Shown one piece after another: positions 60,601-62,987 of a DNA stretch of 64,000 nucleotides (position 1 is its first letter; every line of letters starts with the position of its first letter). Location: NCBI GenBank assembly GCA_007844125.1, contig CM017560.1, positions 2,652,125 to 2,716,124 on the forward strand, given 5' to 3'. The notes beneath the pieces were generated by a model. The model did not search any database and was not told the origin of the DNA. It worked only from the letters and a program-made list of their open reading frames with translations. This stretch comes from Sinonovacula constricta. Its lineage: Eukaryota > Mollusca > Bivalvia > Cardiida > Solecurtidae. A program made the translations under genes and the position numbers.

Positions 60601-62987
60601 AAGTCAGATTTTAGAACTATTTTATAGAAATGATCACCATATTGAGATGACATGTCACAAACAACATTTGGGTCAATGCCTTGAAGGTCAAGGTCACAGC
60701 ATGACCTTGCAGCAAAATCGTGTCCGGCCCATAATTTTGTTATTTGAAGTCGGATTTTACAACTATTTCACGGAAATGATCACCATATTGAGATGATGTG
60801 TCGCTCACAACATTTGGGTCACTACCTTGAAGGTCAAGGTCACAGCATGACCTTGCAGCAAAATCGTGAAGTTTTGGATAGCGCATTCAGGTGCACTTAC
60901 CTTAAATGATAGTGCATTAAGGTGCTCATACCTAGAATAAAGGCCAAAAATAAATGTCATGATAAGTTAACAATTATTTAGGCCAGGTGAATAAAAAAAA
61001 ATTATGTGAACCCCAACTACTGTAGATTTCCTTGTTTATTACTTCATTTTAAAGCCATAATTATACAAATACAGGCTTCAACCTCAAATTAGTTATAAAT
61101 GGCAATAAACAGGAGCGTATGATAATTAGAGAACTTTTTGAGGGACCGGTAGGGGACTACTGTATTGCCCGCAATACTATCAAATGCTTGTTTCATATTT
61201 AATTGGCACTAATGACATGCACATTCTAGATAAACAACCTTTTAACTCATATTTTGGTATGATTATCAAACTAATGCTAGTATTGATTAGCACCCCAATT
61301 GACTAAGATCATGATGACCTTGTATGACCCGGTGTCCCAGGTTGTAAATTGAAAACATGCTGGAGGCACTATTTTGCCAATAAGCGGGTGCAGATTACAC
61401 CTTGGGTGACTTGTTCTGCCGGTCAGGATGGTCACAATTGAGGTTAGTGTTGACCTTTGAAATACACAATATGTTCTAGTAGAATTGGTCAACTGGATTA
61501 GCAGTGTGCACTTTATTGTGGTCAAGTTTCTCATTGAATAAAGAAGCTTAATTGTACTTATGAAAATTGGCCTTAATAGAGAGAGATATGGATGCTTTAG
61601 TGGCATAGTCGTTAGTTGGCATTTCACTGTATTCAGTTAAACCTCAAAATCTTTCTGACCGTCTCCAGATAACTGAAATACTTTTAGTGGGACGATAAAC
61701 CCAATAAACAGTCTTTCTGCCACTTGAAGGTGTTTCTGACAATTTCAAGTCCAATCCTTAAGGTCAATATATATTTAAGGTAATTACATTTGTGGGGACA
61801 TAAGTTAATTCACGTGACATTCCTTGTTTATATATTGCTGGTATATAGTATATGGACTTCTCACAGCAGAACTAGGACTCAGAGAGTTGTGCGTTCTTTA
61901 CAATGTTTTATTTGTTTCTTCATGGCATAAAGCAAAGCGATTCTCTGAAATTCACAAGTTAATACATTCTCACCGACAAATTGTTAAAGAAAAGGTAATA
62001 TAAACAAAACATTTTTTTGGGAAAATATTAACAAATACTAACATAAGCAATTACAAATACAATTTGAAATACATTGCATTCTCTCTCTTAACCGTTCACA
62101 CATGACACAAGGGTAAATGAAATGTTGATGTTAGATTGTTTGTAAATTTAAAAACATAGATACGTGCTGAATTAATAAATATTTTAAAGTGCGTGTAACA
62201 ATTGTATTTGATACAGAAAATAAATATATTGCCGGCTATGATGTCTAACATTCATGAAATCCTTAAATTTTCTGTCCACATGTCTCTTAACGTATATTTT
62301 TAACAGAAAAGACCACAACAATTACAACAATGACGCAAGGGATGTAAGTTGCGTTTATGTCGCTATTAAGCCTGCCACGACGACGTATGGCAATTATGCG
62401 CAAAAAGTTTTTATCATAAAGCATATGACTAAAGTAACGTCATAATTGAATGAATGTTATAAGTTATTATTTATTTAACAAATCTCCTGTAAACTTAACA
62501 TATTCAAAGCGTACATGTACATTGTATTAATTGGAATAATTGCACTAATTAGAATCACCCACAGTTTAACCATTCTATGAATACTCACAATACATATACA
62601 TGACCTAGTCAATAGAGTGAGATACATAGCTACAGAAGATTAAATCGATCTTGTTTTAAGGTCTGATAAATGTGTCAGTGTGAAGTATATATATTAAACC
62701 AATCAAGTCTTTTCTTTTGGTCTCTATTTGAGTCTAGGGATGAAAGTTTTGCATCACCTTTTAGGGAAAACTATATCACTTTTATTGACAGTCATATGAC
62801 CAGGGATAAACCAATCAAAACAGTTTAAATTTCAGTGGTATATAATGTATTTTGTGTTGTATGATTTCAGATGGAAGAACTACATGTAAAACAAATGAAT
62901 TTACCTGCAGGCATGGAGGGTGTGTTGCCATGTATAAGAAATGTAATGGCATTAATGACTGTGGTGATTTTTCTGATGAAAGCAATT
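6350..62987 (+). CDS. SORL1: Sortilin-related receptor (SORL1/LR11-like), 5' part, 25 exons
   Basis: Joined exons give 1360 codons in one frame. Seen in order: hydrophobic signal peptide (about residues 1-22), propeptide with furin-type RNKR (74-77), VPS10 domain (about 97-610) with Asp-boxes at 139, 233, 431, 512 and 553, exactly ten cysteines (613-740) forming the 10CC module, YWTD-type propeller (about 745-985), EGF-like module (about 1005-1062) and seven LDLR class A repeats (1068-1361). Only the SORL1 family combines VPS10 with a YWTD propeller and class A repeats; sortilin and SorCS proteins lack the latter and LRPs lack VPS10. Known family role: type I sorting receptor that moves cargo between Golgi, endosomes and the cell surface with retromer. 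The 3' part (more class A repeats, FN3 modules, membrane helix, tail) lies outside the window. No frameshift or internal stop is seen, so the gene looks functional. Confidence 0.95.
6638..7080. other. Intron 1, first part
   Basis: AT-rich intron DNA; nothing recognised. Confidence 0.5.
7085..7890. mobile_element. MITE-like element with repeated inverted ends, intron 1
   Basis: Left part carries several copies of AACGATTCGCCACAGAT (7104-7160); right part carries the inverse, ATCTGTGGCGAATCGTTAT and variants (7783-7875). About 800 bp overall. The interior has an imperfect 75-bp direct duplication around AAGGAATTCTT (7463 and 7538). No coding frame; exact ends and target duplication not resolved. 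Confidence 0.6.
7891..11394. other. Intron 1, remainder
   Basis: No exon fits the reading frame here. A short SINE family A fragment (TTGGCCTGGAGACAGGATAA) lies at about 9039-9075. Otherwise AT-rich intron DNA without recognised features. Confidence 0.5.
11395..11592 (+). repeat. SINE family B, 5'-truncated copy, intron 1
   Basis: Shares AGCTAACCT, CAGACATATGTTTGGGG and CCAATATGACCACAATTG with the full copy at 15156. It ends 157 bp before exon 2. Confidence 0.75.
11750..11831 (+). CDS. SORL1: SORL1 exon 2: start of VPS10 propeller
   Basis: Begins after TTTCTCCAG and ends AAAG|GTAGGC, 82 bp. Residues 97-123 include [20 protein letters not shown], which strongly resembles the first VPS10 strand of vertebrate SORL1. 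Phase 0 in, phase 1 out. Confidence 0.93.
11832..14109. other. Intron 2, first part
   Basis: Contains a dispersed-repeat-like stretch near 11920-12080 (TATGAGGCAGAGCATATAGT). No gene or exon recognised. Confidence 0.45.
14110..14309 (-). mobile_element. 200-bp MITE, copy 1, intron 2
   Basis: Begins CATACATGTGAAC and ends with its approximate inverse. Internal AAAGTGGGAGATTTTCACTT, GGGAGATTTCTGAAAATC and TCTCCCTCCAAAA are the reverse complement of copies at 32923 and 44535. Confidence 0.75.
15156..15415 (+). repeat. tRNA-derived SINE, family B, fullest copy, intron 2
   Basis: tRNA-like head GTGGCTGAGTGGTTAGAGC (A box) and GTGGGTTTGAGTTC (B box), then CCAGCTAACCTGCGGTACG, a GTTTGGGG segment and CCAATATGACCATAATTG, ending in A-rich sequence. 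The head resembles a Leu/Ser-type D arm, but specificity cannot be assigned. Related copies lie in introns 1, 3, 5, 6, 8, 11 and 12. Confidence 0.85.
15504..15658 (+). CDS. SORL1: SORL1 exon 3: VPS10, first Asp-box
   Basis: Residues 124-175 between TTTCAG and CAT|GTGAGT. Contains the Asp-box-like STNYGWNF (139-146) and [10 protein letters not shown], the counterpart of the family's VIAQFYHSP. Phase 1 in, phase 0 out. Confidence 0.93.
15815..16045. repeat. Degenerate ~26-bp tandem repeat, intron 3
   Basis: About eight imperfect units of the type CTTGGAGCTATATAGATCTT, spacing roughly 26-36 bp. Confidence 0.8.
16610..16738. repeat. ~20-bp tandem repeat, intron 3
   Basis: Six to seven units of the type TAAGACAAGTTGGCTGCT with base changes. 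Confidence 0.8.
16772..17082 (+). repeat. tRNA-derived SINE, family A, intron 3
   Basis: Head ACCTGGTAGCGCAAAAGG, body CCAAAGTCATTAAAAATAG and ACTGGTTGGCCCGGTGTC, tail TCTAGATAACTGAAGTACTG followed by CAATAAACCCAGTAAACAAA. The same tail ends the copies near 18848 and 39217. Confidence 0.88.
17124..17340 (+). repeat. tRNA-derived SINE with Cys-like head, intron 3
   Basis: A clear tRNA-like D arm AGCTCAAGTGGTAGAGC, then an anticodon-like arm CCGGC-TTGCAGA-TCCGG (loop reads GCA) and T arm GCGGGTTCAAAGCTC. Acceptor ends do not pair well and SINE body sequence follows (CCAAAGACTTTAAAG), so this is a SINE and not a tRNA gene. It differs from family A in its tail. Confidence 0.75.
17341..18364. other. 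Intron 3, middle part
   Basis: AT-rich; nothing recognised. Confidence 0.45.
18365..18572 (+). repeat. SINE family B copy, intron 3
   Basis: Contains TGCATGGGTTTGAGTCCCGG (B-box region), a GGGGTCTTCCTCCA segment and ATTAGCTGGATGTTGCCAAT, colinear with the copy at 15156. Confidence 0.78.
18848..19140 (+). repeat. tRNA-derived SINE, family A, intron 3
   Basis: Head GGACCTGGTAGCACAATTAG, B box GGTTCGATCCTGGG, body ACTGGTTGGCCC and tail TCTAGATAGACCCAATAAAC with AAC repeats. Confidence 0.88.
19141..19689. other. Intron 3, stretch before the minisatellite
   Basis: AT-rich; nothing recognised. Confidence 0.45.
19690..22195. repeat. 44-bp minisatellite, about 57 copies, intron 3
   Basis: Units of 44 bp with the core AGTCTTGCCTGGGGATCAAT run head to tail (for example 19703 to 19747). 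Variants include GAGGATC, GGTCTGAGAAGTAAA versus GTTCTGAAAAGTCAA, and a rare TCTTACCTTGGG type. Larger blocks recur 968 bp apart (22 units): CAATAGGTCATAG at 20731 and 21699, TGTCTTACC at 20891 and 21859. It ends about 310 bp before exon 4. Confidence 0.97.
22510..22671 (+). CDS. SORL1: SORL1 exon 4: VPS10
   Basis: Residues 176-229, starting [10 protein letters not shown] and ending KDNEGK|GTAATC. Phase 0-0 exon of 162 bp in the VPS10 propeller; it follows directly after the large 44-bp minisatellite of intron 3. Confidence 0.92.
23009..23076 (+). CDS. SORL1: SORL1 exon 5: VPS10, second Asp-box
   Basis: 68 bp after TTTTTCAG. Contains Asp-box SSDFGASW (233-240) and ends within a split Trp codon (TG|GTAGGT), completed by the first base of exon 6. 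Confidence 0.92.
23263..23502 (+). repeat. SINE family B copy, intron 5
   Basis: Head TGGCCAGGCAGTAAGAGTTG, B box GTGGGTTCGAGTCAC, then GAGGTTTTCTAGCTAGCC and CATTATTACCATAATTGT. Confidence 0.8.
23517..24339. mobile_element. TA-flanked MITE family, uninterrupted copy, intron 5
   Basis: Flanked by TA (23515-23516; 24340-24341). Left end GAGTAAAACCTGTCC resembles the CAGTGAAACCTCTCC end of the copy in intron 22 (51321-55281). Internal blocks such as CTGAGCACTAAAGATATGAA and CCACACTTACCAATA are shared, in order, with that copy. GCTGCTCAGAGATTAAAATG and similar motifs repeat toward the right end. Confidence 0.75.
24340..25101. other. Intron 5, remainder
   Basis: AT-rich; no repeat or exon recognised. 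Confidence 0.45.
25102..25264 (+). CDS. SORL1: SORL1 exon 6: VPS10
   Basis: Residues 252-306 after CTTTAG. Encodes [22 protein letters not shown] and [11 protein letters not shown], aligned with the SORL1 segment around the family's FFQS motif. Ends phase 0 at AAG|GTAGGG. Confidence 0.93.
25335..25572 (+). repeat. SINE family B, diverged copy, intron 6
   Basis: GTGGCCTAGTAGGTAGGATTG head, TTTTTCAGCTAAC and TGGAGTCTTTCC in the expected order, A-rich end AAAAACTAAACAAAC. Confidence 0.65.
26070..26222 (+). repeat. SINE family B, 5'-truncated copy, intron 6
   Basis: TTTTCCAGTTAACCTGCAG, GCCAGTGGTTCTACCCAGGC and TTAGCTGGAAGTCACCAATA align with the copy at 15156; ends 113 bp before exon 7. Confidence 0.8.
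26335..26421 (+). CDS. SORL1: SORL1 exon 7: VPS10
   Basis: Residues 307-335 (29 codons, phase 0-0) after [28 protein letters not shown], matching the family's VQLWVSFGR segment. Donor is CTG|GTTTGT. Confidence 0.9.
26422..27085. other. Intron 7
   Basis: 664 bp, AT-rich; nothing recognised. Confidence 0.45.
27086..27255 (+). CDS. SORL1: SORL1 exon 8: VPS10
   Basis: Residues 336-391 after [24 protein letters not shown], then [13 protein letters not shown], very close to the vertebrate FSLSLENVLYYSP. Ends in a split Arg codon AG|GTAAGT. Confidence 0.94.
27440..27800 (+). repeat. Dispersed repeat, copy in intron 8
   Basis: CTGGATTTCAACAAAACTTT, GGTATGTTCTGGTCTGGCCA, TTTAACACAGAGTTATAGCC and GATAACCACAAAGTTATTTA occur in the same order in intron 18 (46935-47785). 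Class not identified. Confidence 0.75.
27801..29094. other. Intron 8, middle part
   Basis: Nothing recognised; open frames here have no known domain. Confidence 0.4.
29095..29285 (+). repeat. SINE family B, degenerate copy, intron 8
   Basis: CCCCACATGGGTTCATG, CCAGCTGATATTC and GAATGACCATAATTGTCATG keep the order of the family but with many changes. Confidence 0.5.
29286..29916. other. Intron 8, stretch before exon 9
   Basis: No feature recognised; open frames at 29434-29727 (+) and 29702-30058 (-) lack known domains, and the second overlaps exon 9 antisense. Confidence 0.4.
29917..30112 (+). CDS. SORL1: SORL1 exon 9: VPS10, Asp-box
   Basis: Residues 392-457 after [26 protein letters not shown] and Asp-box TYDNGGQW (431-438), the counterpart of the family's TFDKGGTW. 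Ends phase 0 at GTG|GTAGGT. Confidence 0.95.
30273..31445. mobile_element. 1.17-kb TIR element, intron 9
   Basis: Left end TACCATCAAGTTTTATTGAT plus AAGACGC and right end GCGTCTTATCTATAAAACTT plus TATGGTA are inverted copies over about 27 bp; a second GATAAGAYGCACCCCC-like block also occurs at both ends. The interior has short open frames without a recognised transposase, so it is probably non-autonomous. Superfamily not assigned. Confidence 0.75.
31446..32922. other. Intron 9, middle part
   Basis: AT-rich; nothing recognised. Confidence 0.45.
32923..33130 (+). mobile_element. 200-bp MITE, copy 2, intron 9
   Basis: CATACATGTGAAC at the left and GTTCACATGTATG at the right form perfect 13-bp inverted ends. 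Internal CTTTGCAAGTGAAAATCTCC and AAGGTTAAAAATTA are shared with 44535-44744 and, inverted, with 14110-14309. Confidence 0.85.
33131..34635. other. Intron 9, remainder
   Basis: T-rich intron sequence; nothing recognised. Confidence 0.45.
34636..34827 (+). CDS. SORL1: SORL1 exon 10: VPS10, Asp-box
   Basis: Residues 458-521 after [37 protein letters not shown] (nearly identical to the vertebrate MPILS motif) and Asp-box STDAGYQW (512-519). 64 codons, phase 0-0. Confidence 0.95.
34828..35456. other. Intron 10 with short pentanucleotide repeat
   Basis: Four GTATT units at about 34915-34935 follow AAAATAAACATT, like the tail of a retroposed element. Nothing else recognised. Confidence 0.5.
35457..35545 (+). 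CDS. SORL1: SORL1 exon 11: VPS10
   Basis: Residues 522-550 after [23 protein letters not shown], counterpart of the family's HYYTWGDHGG. The acceptor AAAG is weaker than its neighbours but frame and homology fix it. Ends in split Lys AA|GTAGGT. Confidence 0.92.
35588..35855 (+). repeat. tRNA-derived SINE, family C, intron 11
   Basis: tRNA-like head: GTCCAGTGATACGACACATG, then CTCTGGATCATGGAG (anticodon-like arm) and B box GTGGTTCGAACC. The body GAGCAAGAAATTTACCACGA is unlike families A and B. Acceptor pairing is not evident, so it is a SINE and not a tRNA gene. Confidence 0.7.
36155..36388 (+). repeat. SINE family B copy, intron 11
   Basis: AGGCTGAGTAGTTAGTGTCC head, GTGAGTTCAAGCCC B box, GGTTTTCCAGCTAACCTGCG and CCAGTATGACCATAATTG. 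Confidence 0.85.
36595..36770 (+). CDS. SORL1: SORL1 exon 12: last VPS10 Asp-box
   Basis: Residues 551-609 after TTTTTAG: Asp-box STDEGEIW (553-560) and [20 protein letters not shown], matching the vertebrate [11 protein letters not shown] segment. Ends phase 1 at TTCA|GTAAGG. Confidence 0.95.
36771..37655. other. Intron 12, first part
   Basis: AT-rich; nothing recognised. Confidence 0.45.
37658..37905 (+). repeat. SINE family B copy, intron 12
   Basis: GGTGCTGTGGCGTAGTGGTA head with A box, GGGTTCGAGTCAC B box, CCAGCTGACTTGCGGTGTGC, a GGGGTCTTCCTCC segment and A-rich end. Confidence 0.87.
37906..38542. other. Intron 12, remainder
   Basis: Nothing recognised before exon 13. Confidence 0.45.
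38543..38605 (+). CDS. SORL1: SORL1 exon 13: start of 10CC module
   Basis: 63 bp, residues 610-630, [16 protein letters not shown]; carries the first of the ten 10CC cysteines (613). Phase 1-1. It is separated from exon 14 by only 155 bp, the shortest intron in the window. Confidence 0.92.
38761..38887 (+). CDS. SORL1: SORL1 exon 14: 10CC module
   Basis: Residues 631-672 after [30 protein letters not shown] and CSCSRNDYE, cysteines 632, 649, 664 and 666. The Cys-673 codon is split TG|T with exon 15. Very close to vertebrate CLLG and CSCTREDYEC motifs. Confidence 0.95.
39217..39525 (+). repeat. tRNA-derived SINE, family A, intron 14
   Basis: Head CTTGGTAGTGCAATCGGTAG with an intact D-arm-like stretch, B box GAGTTCGATCCCGG, body ACTGGTTGGCCCGGTGTCAG, tail TCTAGATAACTGAAATACTG. 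This is the copy with the cleanest A and B boxes. Confidence 0.9.
39875..42120 (+). repeat. Exon-15-related tandem repeat array, intron 14
   Basis: The core (about 41105-41860) consists of about 13 copies of a 58-bp unit with the motif GGCATTTGACATCACTCTAT (period fixed by TGCAGGCC at 41163 and 41221). Diverged units lie at 39880-40060, 40925-41100 and 41860-42120, with about 850 bp of unrelated sequence at 40065-40920. The unit GACTTTGGGTGCAGGCCTTA, then CTAGGCATTTGACATCACT, aligns with the first bases of exon 15 (GACTATGGCTTCAGACCAAA, then CCAGGCATTTGGCACCACT). The outer units are closer to the exon than the core units are. Confidence 0.93.
42156..42367 (+). CDS. SORL1: SORL1 exon 15: rest of 10CC module
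   Basis: Residues 673-743 after [18 protein letters not shown], then [15 protein letters not shown], nearly the same as the vertebrate RGYRKISGDTCSGGD. Cysteines 688, 705, 725 and 740 complete the set of ten. Its first ~50 bases resemble the tandem repeats filling the preceding intron. Ends phase 1 at GAAG|GTGAGT. Confidence 0.95.
42368..42951. other. Intron 15
   Basis: 584 bp, AT-rich; nothing recognised. Confidence 0.45.
42952..43103 (+). CDS. SORL1: SORL1 exon 16: start of YWTD-type propeller
   Basis: Residues 744-794 after [26 protein letters not shown], a typical first blade of a class B (YWTD) propeller. Where the family usually has a YW-D strand this protein reads HCIFIS. Ends phase 0 at TTG|GTAAGT. 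Confidence 0.9.
43104..44534. other. Intron 16, first part
   Basis: Low-complexity T-rich sequence with diffuse internal similarity (repeats of TTGCATTGTTTGTTYYGGAG near 43795, 43877 and 44150), likely a decayed tandem or dispersed repeat. Confidence 0.4.
44535..44744 (+). mobile_element. 200-bp MITE, copy 3, intron 16
   Basis: Shares AAGGTTAAAAATTACTTGAA, TTTTACACATTTTCAGAAAT and CCCACTTTGCAAGTGAAAAC with the copy at 32923. The right end GTTCACATGTATG is intact; the left end is decayed. Confidence 0.8.
45130..45353 (+). CDS. SORL1: SORL1 exon 17: YWTD-type propeller
   Basis: Residues 795-868 after [41 protein letters not shown] and [19 protein letters not shown] is the best preserved YWTD-like motif of this protein. 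Ends in a split Gly codon GG|GTAAGT. Confidence 0.94.
45550..45937. mobile_element. MITE-like element, TTAA type, copy 2, intron 17
   Basis: Flanked by TTAA on both sides (45546-45549; 45938-45941). Ends AGGTGGTATCCTACAGT and ACTGTCGGTTACCAGCT are inverted with a few changes. Shares AAAATGCTGTTCATTAATG, GTATTTCCTATCTGAGCC and ATATTGTTACAT with 2719-3220. No coding frame. Confidence 0.8.
46347..46599 (+). CDS. SORL1: SORL1 exon 18: YWTD-type propeller
   Basis: Residues 869-953 after [27 protein letters not shown] and [17 protein letters not shown], two blades with altered motifs (MYWLE, LYWFS). [10 protein letters not shown] corresponds to the family's PGIYRSNMDG. Ends phase 0 at CAG|GTAATT. 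Confidence 0.94.
46935..47785 (+). repeat. Dispersed repeat, copy in intron 18
   Basis: Three imperfect internal repeats of about 150-175 bp (TGTGCTATTTCTTGG, CTGGATTTCAACAAAAC, GGTATGTTC, ACACAGTGTTATAGCC), followed by GATAACCACAAAGTTATTTA. The same order occurs at 27440-27800 in intron 8. Confidence 0.75.
47786..48587. other. Intron 18, remainder
   Basis: Nothing recognised. Confidence 0.45.
48588..48729 (+). CDS. SORL1: SORL1 exon 19: last propeller blade
   Basis: Residues 954-1000 after [27 protein letters not shown], in place of the family's IYWDDW blade, then a linker with one cysteine ([12 protein letters not shown]). No stop, and the frame joins both neighbours. Ends phase 1 at GAAT|GTAAGT. 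Confidence 0.88.
48748..48914. repeat. GAT-rich simple repeat with 54-bp higher order, intron 19
   Basis: ATGATTATAATAAAGATGAT plus a (GAT)n run recurs about every 54-57 bp, three times, giving spurious Met/Ile and His open frames on the two strands. Confidence 0.9.
49077..49382 (+). CDS. SORL1: SORL1 exon 20: EGF-like module and class A repeat 1
   Basis: Residues 1001-1102 after CATCTAG. EGF-like cysteines run from 1005 ([11 protein letters not shown]) to 1062. The first LDLR class A repeat is 1068-1102, with [16 protein letters not shown] carrying the calcium-cage residues. Phase 1-1. Confidence 0.95.
49504..50232. mobile_element. 729-bp MITE with 22-bp perfect TIRs, intron 20
   Basis: TGTGACTGGCCATATCAAAA plus TC at 49504-49525 is repeated in perfect inverse at 50211-50232. 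ATTT lies beside each end and may be the target duplication. The interior has one 96-codon open frame (49579-49869) without a known domain. Confidence 0.85.
50575..50694 (+). CDS. SORL1: SORL1 exon 21: class A repeat 2
   Basis: Residues 1103-1142 after TGTTACAG; six cysteines 1107-1142, calcium motif [15 protein letters not shown]. One repeat on one phase 1-1 exon. Confidence 0.95.
50760..50850 (+). repeat. SINE family B fragment, intron 21
   Basis: GATGACCCGCAGTTATCAGT and GGTTCTACCCAGAC correspond to the middle of family B; ends are not definable. Confidence 0.4.
51102..51227 (+). CDS. SORL1: SORL1 exon 22: class A repeat 3
   Basis: Residues 1143-1184 after TTTCCAG; six cysteines 1147-1181, motif [15 protein letters not shown]. 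Phase 1-1; donor AATG|GTAGGC. Confidence 0.95.
51321..55281. mobile_element. TA-flanked MITE family, copy split by a nested element, intron 22
   Basis: Left end TACAGTGAAACCTCTCC and right end GAGAGAGGTTTTACTGTA form inverted termini with TA flanks (51319-51320; 55282-55283). Removing the nested element leaves about 690 bp that aligns with the copy at 23517-24339 (CCACACTTACCAATA on the left; ATTAGCACCTATACTTAATC and ACAGATTTGAATGG on the right). Confidence 0.8.
51702..54969. mobile_element. 3.27-kb nested transposon, TA target site, intron 22
   Basis: Left end CAGTCCTGGCACCGTACCAG then TTGTCC; right end GGACAACTG-like inverse (GACAACTGTTACGGTTCCAG then AACTG): 22-23 of 26 positions pair. 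TA is on each side (51700-51701; 54970-54971). Both subterminal zones (51725-51905 and 54735-54950) are dense in TATCGTA, TAACGTA and related words, mostly inverted between ends. No transposase frame is seen, so it is non-autonomous or decayed. CAGT ends plus TA suggest the Tc1/mariner superfamily; not certain. Confidence 0.8.
55284..55904. other. Intron 22, stretch before exon 23
   Basis: Nothing recognised. Confidence 0.45.
55905..56156 (+). CDS. SORL1: SORL1 exon 23: class A repeats 4 and 5
   Basis: Residues 1185-1268 after TCTTCAG; two repeats (cysteines 1188-1224 and 1232-1266) on one phase 1-1 exon. Repeat 4 has DGGDE instead of the usual DxSDE and no Trp before its fourth cysteine; repeat 5 has the standard [15 protein letters not shown]. 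Confidence 0.95.
56455..56612. mobile_element. Fold-back (hairpin) MITE, intron 23
   Basis: Two arms of about 50 bp are near-perfect inverses: AATGGCATTATATGGACTGG then CTAGTCAGC on the left and GCTGATAAGCCAGTCCATAT then AATGCCATA on the right. Outer ends are AATAGTTCACA and TGTGAACTATT. The spacer is only about 40 bp. Confidence 0.85.
56614..58057. other. Intron 23, middle part
   Basis: Diffuse dispersed-repeat sequence (CTTACAGACATAYACTTA motifs near 57778 and 57910). No gene recognised. Confidence 0.4.
58058..58601. mobile_element. TIR element with TGTCGCCT ends, intron 23
   Basis: Short inverted ends TGTCGCCT and AGGCGACA. The interior has a direct repeat of about 158 bp (TGTCCGGAGC at 58131 and TGTCCGGAGTG at 58289, each followed by CCAAATGACTCCAAACTTGG and AGTGCAGTGCACAAGAA). 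Higher CG than the surroundings at 58090-58140. No transposase frame. Confidence 0.65.
58981..59139 (+). CDS. SORL1: SORL1 exon 24: Thr-rich linker and class A repeat 6
   Basis: Residues 1269-1321 after TTGTTGCAG; starts with a Thr/Pro-rich linker (PTVPTTTTH, possible O-glycosylation) before cysteines 1285-1321 ([13 protein letters not shown]). Phase 1-1; donor TGCT|GTAAGT. Confidence 0.94.
59140..59887. other. Intron 24, first part
   Basis: AT-rich; nothing recognised. Confidence 0.45.
59890..61629. mobile_element. TA-flanked TIR element carrying a nested insert, intron 24
   Basis: Left end CAGTAAAATCTCTCTATTAA and right end with GGCCTTAATAGAGAGAG and TTTCACTG, TA on both sides (59888-59889; 61630-61631). 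The CAGTRAAA end recalls the family at 51321. A 17-bp tandem repeat (TTGGTCTTAATAGTGAG, about eight copies) fills 59938-60075. Contains the element at 60181-61157. Confidence 0.7.
60181..61157. mobile_element. Nested TIR element with repeated AGGTCA palindromes, intron 24
   Basis: Ends GTCCCCTACCGGT and ACCGGTAGGGGAC are perfect 13-bp inverses, with TA on each side (60179-60180; 61158-61159). The interior has four tandem segments of about 135-157 bp beginning ATTTGGGTC (60373, 60530, 60665, 60812). Each carries AAGGTCAAGGTMACAGCATG followed by ACCTTG. CTGT/CTGTCAGT microsatellite sits at 60225-60270. No transposase frame. Confidence 0.85.
61664..61714 (+). repeat. SINE family A, 3' tail fragment, intron 24
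   Basis: TCCAGATAACTGAAATACTT and GGGACGATAAACCCAATAAA match the tail shared by the full copies. Confidence 0.7.
61715..62870. other. Intron 24, remainder
   Basis: AT-rich; no exon compatible with the frame and no repeat recognised. Confidence 0.45.
62871..62987 (+). CDS. SORL1: SORL1 exon 25: class A repeat 7
   Basis: Residues 1322-1360 after ATTTCAG; cysteines 1327-1352 with [15 protein letters not shown]. The last cysteine codon is split T|GTAAGT and must be finished by an exon beyond the right edge. Phase 1-1. Confidence 0.94.
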
